DNA of 64,000 nucleotides. Source: UBA4582 sp047630175. Its GTDB lineage: Bacteria; Pseudomonadota; Gammaproteobacteria; Pseudomonadales; Azotimanducaceae. Below, piece by piece: positions 25,058 through 34,950 of this stretch. How positions within the stretch are numbered: the first letter of the stretch is position 1; each line of letters opens with the position of its first letter. Under the pieces are notes generated by a model that saw nothing but the letters and a program-made list of their open reading frames with translations, was not told where the DNA came from and searched no databases. The position numbers and the translations under genes were made by a program. The stretch spans positions 124,001 through 188,000 of the forward strand of contig JBLHVI010000001.1 in NCBI GenBank assembly GCA_047630175.1. The letters are read 5' to 3'.

Positions 25058-26464
25058 ATGTCTATGACGAATTCAGATATGTCATTCCGTAGGTTTGGAA
25101 ATCTATCGATCTTGGTCGGTCTTAGAAAAGTGTTGGCCGTTGCAACGTTGCTAGCGATGGCGGCGGTTGTTCAAGCAGACGTCGGTCCCGCTGAAAAAGA
25201 TGAATTGAAGTTTGGTTTTATCAAACTGACAGATATGGCTCCCATCGCCATAGCCTATGAAAAGGGCTATTTCGAAGACGAAGGTTTGTACGTCACCGTG
25301 GAGGCTCAGGCTAACTGGAAGGTTCTTTTAGACGGTGTCATCGACGGCAAGTTAGATGGTGCACATATGCTGGCCGGCCAGCCACTGGCTGCGACCATTG
25401 GCTACGGCACCGAAGCACATATCGTCACGCCTTTCAGTATGGATCTCAACGGTAATGGCATTACGGTTTCTAATGAGGTGTGGGCCCAAATGAAAGCCAA
25501 TATGCCGATGGAGAATGGCAAGCCACTCCATCCTATCAAGGCTGACTATCTTAAGCCCGTGGTAGAAAAACTGCGCGGTGAGGGTAAGCCTTTTAAAATG
25601 GGTATGGTCTTTCCTGTCTCAACGCACAATTATGAACTGCGTTACTGGCTGGCTGCTGGCAATATTCATCCTGGCTTTTACGCACCACACAAAGGTGACA
25701 ACAGCGGTTCTATTAATGCTGAGGCGTTGCTGTCGGTCACCCCGCCGCCACAAATGCCCTCGACTCTTGAGGCCGGTACCATTCATGGTTACTGCGTAGG
25801 CGAACCCTGGAATCAGCAGGCCGTCTTCAAGGGCATTGGTGTACCGGTAATCACCGACTATGAAATCTGGAAGAACAATCCGGAGAAAGTCTTTGGCATG
25901 AGCAAGGAGTTTACCGAGAAATATCCGAACACCACCGTCAGAATTGTTAAGGCGCTGCTCAGAGCGGCCAAATGGCTGGACGAAAACGATAATGCGAATC
26001 GACCGGCGGCGGTGAAAATTCTGGCCCAGAGCAACTACGTGGGTGCCGACTATGAAGTCATCGCCAACAGCATGACGGGCACGTTTGAATATGAGAAAGG
26101 CGATAAGCGTGAAGTGCCGGACTTTAACGTTTTCTTTCGGCATTTCGCTACCTATCCCTACTTTTCTGACGCAGTCTGGTATTTAACGCAGATGCGACGG
26201 TGGGGACAAATTTCAGAGCCCAAGTCAGATGAATGGTACTTCGATATTGCCCGCAAAGTGTATCGACCAGACATCTACGCGCTAGCCGCAAAGGAATTGA
26301 TAGCAGCAGGCGTGATGGAAAAGATGGATTTCCCACGGTTTGATACTGAGACAGGTTTTCGACCTGTGCAGGATGAGTTTATCGACAACGTCGCTTACGA
26401 CGGTAGTCAACCTAATGCTTATCTGCAGAAGTTCGCCATAGGACTGAAAGCCGAAGTGCTCTAA
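25058..26464 (+). CDS. nrtA: Nitrate ABC transporter substrate-binding protein
   Basis: About 468 residues. A Tat/Sec-type signal region (RKVLAVATLLAMAAVVQA, to about residue 42) exports it to the periplasm. The mature protein is NrtA-like: LKFGFIKLTDMAPIAIAYEKGYF, LNGNGITVSNEVW, FPVSTHNYELRYWLA and HGYCVGEPWNQQAV are nitrate-binding family motifs shared with NasS. It binds nitrate (or nitrite) and delivers it to the permease encoded next. The frame begins inside the terminator hairpin at 25013, so the true start must be the ATG at 25058 or 25064, after AAAGG. First gene of the structural operon behind the NasT leader. Confidence 0.92.
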   Translation: MSMTNSDMSFRRFGNLSILVGLRKVLAVATLLAMAAVVQADVGPAEKDELKFGFIKLTDMAPIAIAYEKGYFEDEGLYVTVEAQANWKVLLDGVIDGKLDGAHMLAGQPLAATIGYGTEAHIVTPFSMDLNGNGITVSNEVWAQMKANMPMENGKPLHPIKADYLKPVVEKLRGEGKPFKMGMVFPVSTHNYELRYWLAAGNIHPGFYAPHKGDNSGSINAEALLSVTPPPQMPSTLEAGTIHGYCVGEPWNQQAVFKGIGVPVITDYEIWKNNPEKVFGMSKEFTEKYPNTTVRIVKALLRAAKWLDENDNANRPAAVKILAQSNYVGADYEVIANSMTGTFEYEKGDKREVPDFNVFFRHFATYPYFSDAVWYLTQMRRWGQISEPKSDEWYFDIARKVYRPDIYALAAKELIAAGVMEKMDFPRFDTETGFRPVQDEFIDNVAYDGSQPNAYLQKFAIGLKAEVL

Positions 26465-26552
26465 GACTTTTTGAACGGAGCACAGCGGGCACTAATCAGC
26501 CTAAATCTGGCTGGTAACGACTAAAGAGCAGAGCACTTTGAGGAAACACGTG

Positions 26553-27563
26553 ATGAATGAGGTGACACAGGTTGCTAGCCGTACTCCGGTGTTCAACTGG
26601 CGTGAATGGATATCGCCGCGACAGCTGCGCAAATCCTTGGCGAAAGCGCTCAACCTGTTGCTGCTACCGAGCCTTGGGATAGGTCTTTTCCTAGCTTTTT
26701 GGCAAGTAGGTGCTAACAGTATTGAAACGTCGCTTGGTCAGTTTCCCGGACCAGTGCAGGTCTGGGAGCAATCCAAGGGGTTGCTGGCAGAGCATCGACA
26801 GGAACGAAAGAAAGAAGTGCGCTTCTATCAACGGCAGGTCGATCGTAACGATAAATTGCTGTTAGCTAATCCGGACGCCATAACCAAAATAAGGGCTTAC
26901 ACGGGCAAAGCGACCATTCTGGATCAAATTGTGACAAGCCTTTATACGGTGGGTTTTGGCTTTTTGATTGCGTCAATTATCGCCATTCCCCTAGGCATTG
27001 CCTGCGGTCTCAGTGAGAAGGTGTACCAGAGTGTCAATCCCATCATTCAGACTTTTAAACCTGTGTCGCCATTGGCATGGTTACCCCTGGTGACCATGGT
27101 GGTATCGGCGTCTTATGTCAGTGACGATCCCATGTTTGAGAAGGCTTTTTTAACGTCTGCCGTCACTGTTGCGCTGTGCTGTCTGTGGCCAACGGTTGTT
27201 AATACTATTGTTGGCGTCGCCAGCATTGACCGCGACCTGATTAATGTCAGTCGCGTGCTGCGCCTGTCGCCCCTCGTCTACATCCGAAAAATCGTTATCC
27301 CATCCGCTTTGCCGTTGATCTTCACAGGACTGCGTTTGTCACTGGCTACCGGCTGGATGGTGCTGATTGCCGCCGAGATGCTGGCCCAAAATCCAGGCCT
27401 TGGAAAGTTTATCTGGGATGAGTTTCAGAACGGCTCTTCAGACTCGCTGGGTCGCATCATGGTGGCGGTGGTAATTATCGGCGTTATTGGATTCTTTCTC
27501 GATCGCGTAATGCTGATGGTGCAGCGCCGAGTTTCCTGGGATAAGCAGGCGATTCTGCGCTAA
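26553..27563 (+). CDS. nrtB: Nitrate ABC transporter permease
   Basis: 336 residues. One membrane segment near residue 35-50 is followed by a charged 70-residue insert (QERKKEVRFYQRQVDRNDKL), then five more segments with the binding-protein-dependent permease (EAA-type) loop around SRVLRLSPLVYIRKIVIPSALP near 230. This layout is typical of NrtB of the nitrate/sulfonate/taurine importer family. It forms the inner-membrane channel with the ATPase downstream. The ATG at 26553 has GAGGAA eight bases upstream; an in-frame TTG at 26538 overlaps that ribosome site. Gaps to neighbours are 88 and 33 bases. Confidence 0.92.
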   Translation: MNEVTQVASRTPVFNWREWISPRQLRKSLAKALNLLLLPSLGIGLFLAFWQVGANSIETSLGQFPGPVQVWEQSKGLLAEHRQERKKEVRFYQRQVDRNDKLLLANPDAITKIRAYTGKATILDQIVTSLYTVGFGFLIASIIAIPLGIACGLSEKVYQSVNPIIQTFKPVSPLAWLPLVTMVVSASYVSDDPMFEKAFLTSAVTVALCCLWPTVVNTIVGVASIDRDLINVSRVLRLSPLVYIRKIVIPSALPLIFTGLRLSLATGWMVLIAAEMLAQNPGLGKFIWDEFQNGSSDSLGRIMVAVVIIGVIGFFLDRVMLMVQRRVSWDKQAILR

Positions 27564-27596
27564 AGACACGGCTGAAGTTTTACATTGGAGTGAATG

Positions 27597-28445
27597 ATGA
27601 AAAATTCTTACCTTGAGCTCAGTCAAATCGGTATCGATTTCCCGACGGCTGATGGCCCTTTTCGGGCGTTGCAGAATGTTAGTTTGGGTATTGAGAAAGG
27701 TGAGTTCATCTCGCTTATCGGTCATTCAGGGTGTGGTAAGTCGACGGTACTCAATATCGTTGCCGGTCTGCTCCCGGCCACCACGGGCGGCGTGATTCTA
27801 CAAGGACGGGAAGTCACAGATCCGGGGCCTGATCGCGCTGTGGTGTTCCAGAATCATGCACTTTTGCCTTGGATGTCGGTCTACCAAAACATTGAGCTGG
27901 CGGTGAAGTGCGTGTTCAAGCGGAGCAAGAGCAAGGTCGAAGTGCGTCAATGGGTCGAACACAATCTTGCGCTGGTGCAGATGGATCATGCGCGACACAA
28001 GTTACCGGGTGAGCTGTCCGGTGGCATGAAGCAACGAGTCGGTATCGCACGTTGTTTGGCTATGCAGCCAAAAGTGCTGTTGATGGATGAGCCCTTTGGC
28101 GCTCTGGACGCGTTGACTCGGGCGCACTTACAGGACGCCTTGATGGAGATTCAGCAAAAGCTCAACAACACCGTCATCATGATTACCCACGATGTGGATG
28201 AAGCCGTTTTGTTGTCTGATCGCATTGTGATGATGACCAATGGCCCAGAGGCAACTATTGGTGAGGTACTTAAAATTGACTTGCCTCGACCCAGAGAGCG
28301 AGTAGCGCTAGCGGATGACCCTGCATTCAACCGATATCGTCAGCAAGTGTTGCGCTTTCTCTACGAAAAACAAGGTAATCCAGTGAAATTGCGTGAGCAG
28401 GCAGCTACGAAAATGCTTCCTGCGATAAAAATTAAAGCCGCATGA
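27597..28445 (+). CDS. nrtC: Nitrate ABC transporter ATP-binding protein
   Basis: About 282 residues. Walker A GHSGCGKST near residue 42, Q loop FQNHALLPW near 87, signature LSGGMKQRVGIARCLAM near 140, Walker B LLMDEPFGALD near 163 and H loop ITHDVDEA near 198. It energises uptake through NrtA/NrtB. Unlike cyanobacterial NrtC it has no C-terminal NrtA-like regulatory domain, so it is the short NrtD/NasD form; only one ATPase gene is present and it presumably homodimerises. The second of two tandem ATGs (27597) has GGAG at six bases spacing. Confidence 0.92.
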   Translation: MKNSYLELSQIGIDFPTADGPFRALQNVSLGIEKGEFISLIGHSGCGKSTVLNIVAGLLPATTGGVILQGREVTDPGPDRAVVFQNHALLPWMSVYQNIELAVKCVFKRSKSKVEVRQWVEHNLALVQMDHARHKLPGELSGGMKQRVGIARCLAMQPKVLLMDEPFGALDALTRAHLQDALMEIQQKLNNTVIMITHDVDEAVLLSDRIVMMTNGPEATIGEVLKIDLPRPRERVALADDPAFNRYRQQVLRFLYEKQGNPVKLREQAATKMLPAIKIKAA

Positions 28446-28481
28446 TTTGATCAGCCGGCGGACCATAAGAGGATCTTTGCA

Positions 28482-31025
28482 ATGTTAAAAGTGGTAGTTG
28501 TTGGTAACGGGATGGTCGGGCATCACTATGTCGACAAACTGGTGAGCTCGCAGACTCAGGCAGAAATTACAGTTATCGGTGGAGAAACTCGGCCGGCCTA
28601 TGATCGCGTTCACCTGTCAGAGTACTTTTCGGGTCGCACGGCGCAAGACTTGGCCCTGACGACGGTCGAGAAGTACGAGGAGATGGGCGTGACTGCCCAC
28701 TTCGGTGATCCTGTCAGAAGTATTGATCGGGCTGCAAAGACTGTGCAGACGTCTAGCGGCGAGGTACATGCTTACGACAAGCTGGTACTGGCGACAGGCT
28801 CTTATCCGTTTGTACCGCCCATACCCGGTTCAGAGCTTGATGCCTGTATGGTCTATCGCACGTTGGATGATCTGGGCAATATCGAACGACAATCCAAGGG
28901 CGCGAAAGTGGGTGTTGTGGTGGGCGGCGGTCTGTTGGGTCTGGAGGCCGCTAATGCGGTGATGAACTTGGGTATGGAGACTCATGTCGTTGAGTTCGCG
29001 CCAGGCTTAATGGGCGTGCAACTAGATATCGGCGGCAGTGCGATGTTGCGGCGCAAGATTGAGGCGCTAGGGGTCATAGTTCACACCAGTAAGGCTACCC
29101 AGCTTATCGAAGAGACGTGTAGCGAGGAAGCAACAAAAGACGAATTGCCGAGACTGTTGATGAAATTCGCCGACGGTTCTACCCTAGCAACAGACGTGAT
29201 TGTATTCTCCGCGGGTATCCGTCCCTATGACCAGCTGGGTAAGGCTGCTGAGTTGACTGTAGGTGAGCGCGGGGGTATTGAAACTAATGAATACTGTCAG
29301 ACCAGCGACCCGGATATTTATGCTATCGGCGAATGCGCGCTTTATGCAGGCAGGATCTACGGCCTAGTGGCCCCCGGCTATAGGATGGCGGAAGTAGCAG
29401 TGAGCCAATTGGGCGACGCGGCATCAACTTTTCAAGGTGCAGATATGAGCACCAAGCTGAAATTGCTGGGTGTTGATGTTGGCTCCATTGGTGATGCTCA
29501 TGCCCTGCAAGCCGGTGCTATCGCCTATACCTTTAGTGATGAGCGCATCGATGTCTATAAACGCATTATCGTTAGTGAGGATGGCAAGCAGTTGTTGGGC
29601 GCCGTGCTGGTGGGTGATTGCTCCGCCTATGACACCCTGCTGCAGTATTTTCTCAACGGCATAGTCCTGCCAGCCGATCCCGAAGTCCTGATCCTACCCT
29701 ACAATGCCGGAGAAGCACCTACCTTAGGGTCGGGTGCTTTGCCAAGTTCAGCGACGATCTGTTCCTGCCACAATGTCAGTAAGGGTGAAATTGTCAGCAT
29801 CATCGATGCCGGTTTTTATTCGCTCGGCGATGTTAAATCACAGACGGCGGCCAGTACGGGTTGCGGTGGCTGTTCTGCATTGCTTAAGTCGCTGGTAGAC
29901 GACGAACTGGCGGCGCGAGGCTTAGAGGTGAATACTGCCATCTGTGAGCACTTCAATCATACCCGTCAAGAATTATTTCATATCGTCAAAATCGAGGCTA
30001 TCACCAGCTTTAACGCACTGATAGCTGGCCATGGTACGGGTCGTGGTTGCGATATCTGCAAGCCGACGGTGGGTTCTATTCTCGCTTCCCTGTGGAACGA
30101 GCATGTTCTGGGTGACCAGAATGTCGGCTTGCAAGACACCAACGATACCTTCTTGGCGAATATGCAGAAGAACGGTACCTATTCCGTGGTGCCGCGTATT
30201 GCTGGTGGCGAGATCACACCTGACAGATTGATCGCATTGGGACAGGTGGCGAAAAAGTACAACCTTTACACCAAAATCACCGGCGGCCAGCGCATTGACC
30301 TATTTGGTGCCAGAGTTCAGCAGTTACCGGACATCTGGCAGGAATTAGTGGACGCTGGTTTTGAGACGGGTCACGCCTATGGCAAGGCATTGCGAACAGT
30401 GAAGTCTTGCGTTGGAAGTACGTGGTGTCGTTATGGCGTGCAAGACAGCGTCGGCATGGCACTGTATGTCGAGAATCGCTACAAAGGTTTGCGTTCTCCC
30501 CACAAGCTTAAGGGTGGTGTGTCAGGTTGTGCACGTGAATGCGCCGAAGCTCAGTCCAAAGATTTCGGCATCATCGCTACCGAGAAAGGCTGGAATCTAT
30601 ATGTGGGAGGTAATGGTGGTATGAAACCGCGGCACGCAGACCTGTTTGCCACAGATCTTGATGACGAAACATTAATCCGCTACATAGATCGCTTTTTGAT
30701 GTTTTACGTGCAGACCGCAGACCGACTGCAGCGTACCTCTGTCTGGCTGAGCAATCTGGATGGAGGGCTGGCCTACTTGCAGCAGGTCGTGATCGAGGAT
30801 TCGCTAGGAATAGGCGCTGAACTTGAGAAGCAGATGAGTCATATCGTTGGTACTTATCAATGCGAGTGGAAGTCCACCATTGAAGACCCGGAGAAACTTA
30901 AGCGCTTTCGTCAGTTTGTGAATTCAGATGATGAAGACGAACAGATCGTCTTCGTCCAAGAACGAGGTCAGCCTCGCCCAGCGACCGAAGCTGAGAAGAT
31001 TCAATTGCAGAAAATCAGCGCCTAA
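28482..31025 (+). CDS. nirB: Assimilatory nitrite reductase, NAD(P)H, large subunit
   Basis: 847 residues, the length of Escherichia coli NirB. Order of domains: FAD/NAD-binding oxidoreductase (VVVGNGMVGHHY at the start, GVVVGGGLLGLEAANA near 147), BFD-like [2Fe-2S] domain (CSCHN...TGCGGC near 427-470), and the ferredoxin-like/siroheme sulfite-nitrite reductase domain with Cys ligands in SCVGSTWCRYG and SGCARECAEAQ near 645-690. It reduces nitrite to ammonia with six electrons in the cytoplasm, using siroheme made with the help of CobA encoded at 34141. AGAGGA before the ATG supports the start. nirD follows ten bases downstream. Confidence 0.96.
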   Translation: MLKVVVVGNGMVGHHYVDKLVSSQTQAEITVIGGETRPAYDRVHLSEYFSGRTAQDLALTTVEKYEEMGVTAHFGDPVRSIDRAAKTVQTSSGEVHAYDKLVLATGSYPFVPPIPGSELDACMVYRTLDDLGNIERQSKGAKVGVVVGGGLLGLEAANAVMNLGMETHVVEFAPGLMGVQLDIGGSAMLRRKIEALGVIVHTSKATQLIEETCSEEATKDELPRLLMKFADGSTLATDVIVFSAGIRPYDQLGKAAELTVGERGGIETNEYCQTSDPDIYAIGECALYAGRIYGLVAPGYRMAEVAVSQLGDAASTFQGADMSTKLKLLGVDVGSIGDAHALQAGAIAYTFSDERIDVYKRIIVSEDGKQLLGAVLVGDCSAYDTLLQYFLNGIVLPADPEVLILPYNAGEAPTLGSGALPSSATICSCHNVSKGEIVSIIDAGFYSLGDVKSQTAASTGCGGCSALLKSLVDDELAARGLEVNTAICEHFNHTRQELFHIVKIEAITSFNALIAGHGTGRGCDICKPTVGSILASLWNEHVLGDQNVGLQDTNDTFLANMQKNGTYSVVPRIAGGEITPDRLIALGQVAKKYNLYTKITGGQRIDLFGARVQQLPDIWQELVDAGFETGHAYGKALRTVKSCVGSTWCRYGVQDSVGMALYVENRYKGLRSPHKLKGGVSGCARECAEAQSKDFGIIATEKGWNLYVGGNGGMKPRHADLFATDLDDETLIRYIDRFLMFYVQTADRLQRTSVWLSNLDGGLAYLQQVVIEDSLGIGAELEKQMSHIVGTYQCEWKSTIEDPEKLKRFRQFVNSDDEDEQIVFVQERGQPRPATEAEKIQLQKISA

Positions 31026-31035
31026 GGAGTCAGGT

Positions 31036-31437
31036 ATGAGTGCCGCGATAGAAGAGCAGAGTTCCCAGCCTATAAATCTGTGTCGCAAGTCGGACCTAAT
31101 TCCCTATTCCGGTATCTGTGCCCAATTTGAAGGTCAACAGATTGCGGTGTTCTATTTGCCAGATGAGACGCCGCAAATTCACGCTCTGGGTAACTGGGAC
31201 CCCATCGGTAAAGCCAATGTGCTATCCCGAGGAATGTTAGGTGATATTAACGGTCGCCTAGTGGTGGCCTCACCTCTCTATAAGCAGCATTTTGATCTGC
31301 TGACGGGTGAATGCCTGGAAGACCAGGAAATAGCTGTGCCCGTATTCACGGTGGAGTTGTTGGCCGACTATGTCTTGCTAGACTTGGCCGTTGGGCAGGT
31401 TTGCAACGAGCCAGTTAGTGATCATGCTAGCGAGTAG
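31036..31437 (+). CDS. nirD: Nitrite reductase small subunit
   Basis: 133 residues, Rieske-like fold protein of the NirD family: CRKSDLIPYSGICAQFEGQQIAVFYLPDE and SRGMLGDINGRLVVASPLYKQHFDLLTGECLED. As usual for NirD the Rieske Cys-His ligands are absent; the subunit supports NirB rather than carrying a cluster. The ATG at 31036 has AGGAGT seven bases upstream; the longer frame from 30928 only overlaps the nirB end. Its last 14 bases overlap the start of nasA. Confidence 0.93.
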   Translation: MSAAIEEQSSQPINLCRKSDLIPYSGICAQFEGQQIAVFYLPDETPQIHALGNWDPIGKANVLSRGMLGDINGRLVVASPLYKQHFDLLTGECLEDQEIAVPVFTVELLADYVLLDLAVGQVCNEPVSDHASE

Positions 31438-34120
31438 TATCGTCAAAACCACTTGCCCGTATTGTGGGGTTGGTTGTGGCGTTGATGCAAGGCTGGGTGC
31501 AGAGCGACTGATAGCTGTGAGTGGTGACGAGCAGCATCCGGCAAATTTTGGCAGTTTATGTGTGAAAGGCTCAGCGTTGGCGGAAACCATGGGTCGGACA
31601 GGACGCTTGTTGGCGCCGCGCATCAATAATCAAACGGTTGATTGGCCGACTGCTATTGATGCGGTTGCCAGTCGACTCAGTGTGATTCGTGAAGCCTATG
31701 GGCCAAATGCCATTGCTTTTTACTTGTCCGGTCAGCTTCTGACAGAAGATTATTATGTTGCTAACAAATTAGCGAAGGGCTTTGTCGGTACCGGTCATGT
31801 CGATACCAACTCGCGATTGTGCATGTCATCCGCCGTCGCTGGTTATAAGCGGGCGTTCGGCAGTGATGCTGTGCCGTGCAGCTATGAAGACCTAGAAACC
31901 TGTGATCTGCTGGTGATGACAGGCTCAAACGCCGCATGGACTCATCCCATTTTGTATCGGCGGATAGAGGTTGCCAAGCAGCGCAATCCAGCCATGCGTG
32001 TGGTGGTCATAGACCCACGCAAAACCGCCACATGTCAGATTGCTGACATGCATTTAGCTATCAAACCTGGCGCAGACAACGGGCTTTTCATCGGACTTTT
32101 GGCTTACTTGGTAGCCAACAACCGCGTGGACGAGGAATACGTGGCAGCGCATACAGAGGGCTTCGAGGCAGTGGCTGATCATGCCAAGGTCTTTACCATT
32201 GAGGCTGTAGCGCAACAAGTCGGGTTAGATCAAGCGTCACTGGCCACTTTCTATGAATGGTTCTCGAACACACCCAAAACGGTGACTTTCTATTCCCAGG
32301 GTATCAATCAGTCTGCCACTGGCACCGATAAATGCAACGCGATTATTAACTGTCACCTAGCCACTGGCCGTATCGGTTTACCGGGTGCGGGACCCTTCTC
32401 CATCACGGGTCAGCCGAATGCCATGGGTGGTCGTGAAGTGGGGGGGCTGTCGAATGTGCTGGCAGCCCATATGGACTACTCAAACGAGAATATTCAGCGT
32501 GTCGGTGAATTCTGGGGTGCCGACAATGTCAGTCGTGCGCCGGGCTTGAAGGCCGTCGATCTGTTTGACGCTGTGGCTAGTGGCGAGATCAAGGCGATCT
32601 GGATTATTGGCACTAATCCGGTGGTAAGTATGCCGAATGCTGACGCCGTGATTGCCGCGCTAACGAAATGTGAGACGGTCATTGTCTCCGACTGTGTAGC
32701 GCAAACAGACACGACCCGGCTGGCAGATATCCTGTTACCCGCTTGTGGTTGGGGTGAAAAGTCAGGCACCGTGACTAACTCTGAGCGACGTATTTCCCGC
32801 CAAAGAAATCTATTACCCTCCCAAGGGGAGGCTCAACCCGATTGGTGGATCCTCACTCAGGTGGCCAGCGCCATGGGCTATGGCGATGCCTTTAATTATG
32901 TATCGCCCAGAGATATATTTGTTGAACATGCCGCCTTGAGTGGTTACGAAAACAATGGCCAGCGTCTTTTTAATATCAGCGCCTTGAGTCAATTGTCGGA
33001 ACGAGAGTACGATCAGCTGCAGCCATTACAATGGCCGGTAACAGCCATAGCACCCGCAGGTACCGCACGACTGTTTGAGGATGGACTTTTTTGCACCACG
33101 ACAGGCCGCGCACAGTTTATTGATACCCGGCCGGTGATGACGCTCAGATCGCTGTGTGCGGACTATCCTCTAGCGTTAAACACCGGTCGCATTCGCGATC
33201 AATGGCACACCATGACTCGCACCGGTAATACCCATCGGTTGCTTGAACATACTAGTCAGCCCTTTGTCGCCATCAACCCTGCAACGGCAAACGACTTGGG
33301 AATGCAGCCAGGTGACCTCGCCCGTATCAATACCGCGCAAGGTAGTATGCAGGCGATTGCCATGATCGATGTTGGCATGCAACCCACTGACATCTTCGTA
33401 CCCATTCACTGGAATGATCAATTTGCCAGTCGCGCCCGGGTCGGCGCGCTGGTGGCGGCTATTACTGATCCGGTTTCTGGCCAACCGGAGTTCAAGTTCA
33501 CGCCTGCAAATTTAGTTAAAATTGAGGTGCAGTGCTGGGCCATTATCGCCAGTCGTACGCGTCTGGATTGCGGTGACTTTCTACACTGGAGTCTCGTGCC
33601 CCTAAATAATGAACGAGGCTATCTCTATCAAGTGGCACTCGACGACGCGTTTATCTGGGGTGAATTTATCGTCAACAAACGCCTGCGAGAGTCTGGGCCA
33701 GCTTTGGCGTGTGCACAGTATTCCTATGCCGCCCAGCAGGATGAGCGGATTATGTGCCATACAGACCAACGGCTGGAGCTGGTGATTTTTAGCCATCAGG
33801 ATAAATCGCGACTGCCTGACCTCGCCTGGCTGCAGACCATGTTTGATGAAACTGTTGAAGCTAACTATTGGCGCTTACTGACCGCTCGCGATGTGCTTCG
33901 TCAAGCTAAGGGGCGCTTGGTTTGCGTCTGTCTGAGAGTTGGAGAGAAGCAAATCATTGATGCAATCGATGTCGGCGCCGACACGATTGATGAACTAGGC
34001 GAGCGCTTAAAATGCGGCACTAACTGCGGTTCCTGCTTGCCTGACCTCAGTATGCTCTTAGATGAGCGCCGCCAGCTGCGTAGTAGACGAATCAAGACCC
34101 CTAATGTAACGGCCGTCTGA
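31424..34120 (+). CDS. nasA: Assimilatory nitrate reductase catalytic subunit
   Basis: About 898 residues. The N-terminal [4Fe-4S] motif is TCPYCGVGCGVDA with the fourth Cys in FGSLCVKG. Molybdopterin-binding regions follow, e.g. GTGHVDTNSRLCMSSA, TGSNAAWTHPI, NPVVSMPNAD and the C-terminal bis-MGD segment LNTGRIRDQWHTMTRTG near 590. An extra C-terminal BFD-like [2Fe-2S] domain (VCVCLRVGEKQIIDAI...CGTNCGSCLPD) lies at about 830-880, as in Klebsiella-type NasA. It reduces nitrate to nitrite in the cytoplasm. No separate NasC diaphorase or ferredoxin gene is seen, so the electron donor is unknown. The ATG at 31424 lies within nirD and is favoured by family alignment. Confidence 0.95.
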   Translation: MLASSIVKTTCPYCGVGCGVDARLGAERLIAVSGDEQHPANFGSLCVKGSALAETMGRTGRLLAPRINNQTVDWPTAIDAVASRLSVIREAYGPNAIAFYLSGQLLTEDYYVANKLAKGFVGTGHVDTNSRLCMSSAVAGYKRAFGSDAVPCSYEDLETCDLLVMTGSNAAWTHPILYRRIEVAKQRNPAMRVVVIDPRKTATCQIADMHLAIKPGADNGLFIGLLAYLVANNRVDEEYVAAHTEGFEAVADHAKVFTIEAVAQQVGLDQASLATFYEWFSNTPKTVTFYSQGINQSATGTDKCNAIINCHLATGRIGLPGAGPFSITGQPNAMGGREVGGLSNVLAAHMDYSNENIQRVGEFWGADNVSRAPGLKAVDLFDAVASGEIKAIWIIGTNPVVSMPNADAVIAALTKCETVIVSDCVAQTDTTRLADILLPACGWGEKSGTVTNSERRISRQRNLLPSQGEAQPDWWILTQVASAMGYGDAFNYVSPRDIFVEHAALSGYENNGQRLFNISALSQLSEREYDQLQPLQWPVTAIAPAGTARLFEDGLFCTTTGRAQFIDTRPVMTLRSLCADYPLALNTGRIRDQWHTMTRTGNTHRLLEHTSQPFVAINPATANDLGMQPGDLARINTAQGSMQAIAMIDVGMQPTDIFVPIHWNDQFASRARVGALVAAITDPVSGQPEFKFTPANLVKIEVQCWAIIASRTRLDCGDFLHWSLVPLNNERGYLYQVALDDAFIWGEFIVNKRLRESGPALACAQYSYAAQQDERIMCHTDQRLELVIFSHQDKSRLPDLAWLQTMFDETVEANYWRLLTARDVLRQAKGRLVCVCLRVGEKQIIDAIDVGADTIDELGERLKCGTNCGSCLPDLSMLLDERRQLRSRRIKTPNVTAV

Positions 34121-34140
34121 AGCGCGCCAGGGAAAATATA

Positions 34141-34950
34141 ATGAACAACAAAGTAGTCTCTCTAATCAGAAGCCCGGTACCCATGGGTCGGGTAGACTTG
34201 GTGGGCGCGGGCCCTTTTGATCCCGAGTTAATCACAGTCAAGGCGATGCGCCTGTTGCAGCGGGCCGATGCTGTTGTCTACGACCGTCTCGCAAATCCGG
34301 TATTGCTGGACTATGCCCCAAAGGAATGCGAGCTGATCTATGTGGGCAAGCGTAAAGACCAGCACAGTCTACCTCAGGATGAGATTAATGCTCTACTGGT
34401 GGATCTGGCGGTGGCGGGCAAGCAAGTCGTGCGCCTCAAAGGCGGCGATCCTTTTATCTTCGGTCGTGGCGGTGAAGAGTTAGCGGCACTGGCAGAGCAT
34501 GGCGTGCCCGCTTCCGTTATCCCGGGCATCACTGCAGCCGCTGGTTGCGCGGCCGCCATGCAGATCTCCTTGACCCATCGAGACCATGCCCATGCGGTAA
34601 CCTTTATCACTGGTCATCGGCAGGCGGGTAAACTTGAGGTAAACTGGGACTTGGCGCTGCAAAAAAATACCACTGTGGTGTTTTATATGGGGCTGTCGAG
34701 CCTGCCGGAGATTGCTGCGCAGCTACTGCAGCGCGGCTGTCGGCCAGATATGCCCTTTGCCGTTATTTCTCAGGGAACGTCAAGGCAACAGCGGGCAATT
34801 GTTGGCACCCTCAGTGATATCAATGCACGCCTGCTGAGTCAGCCCCTACCTTCGCCCGCCTTGCTGATTATGGGCGAAGTGGTCGCCGCGCGCACGATCA
34901 AGGAGCTTGGAGCATTCAGCCCGCCCAGTGACGCCGCCAAACTTTCGTAA
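34141..34950 (+). CDS. cobA: Uroporphyrinogen-III C-methyltransferase
   Basis: 269 residues of an S-adenosylmethionine-dependent tetrapyrrole methylase. The signatures are VDLVGAGPFDPELITVKAMRLL near residue 19, VVRLKGGDPFIFGRGGEE near 97 and PVIPGIT-type AVIPGITAAAGCAAA near 120-130. It makes precorrin-2, the precursor of the siroheme of NirB. It is a stand-alone SUMT without the CysG dehydrogenase/ferrochelatase domain, so those steps must be encoded elsewhere. Last gene of the nrt-nir-nas operon, 20 bases after nasA. Confidence 0.93.
   Translation: MNNKVVSLIRSPVPMGRVDLVGAGPFDPELITVKAMRLLQRADAVVYDRLANPVLLDYAPKECELIYVGKRKDQHSLPQDEINALLVDLAVAGKQVVRLKGGDPFIFGRGGEELAALAEHGVPASVIPGITAAAGCAAAMQISLTHRDHAHAVTFITGHRQAGKLEVNWDLALQKNTTVVFYMGLSSLPEIAAQLLQRGCRPDMPFAVISQGTSRQQRAIVGTLSDINARLLSQPLPSPALLIMGEVVAARTIKELGAFSPPSDAAKLS

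Noticed and set aside
30928..31035. Upstream extension of nirD
   Set aside because: It overlaps the 3' end of nirB in another frame; the ATG at 31036 has a good ribosome site and matches NirD length.
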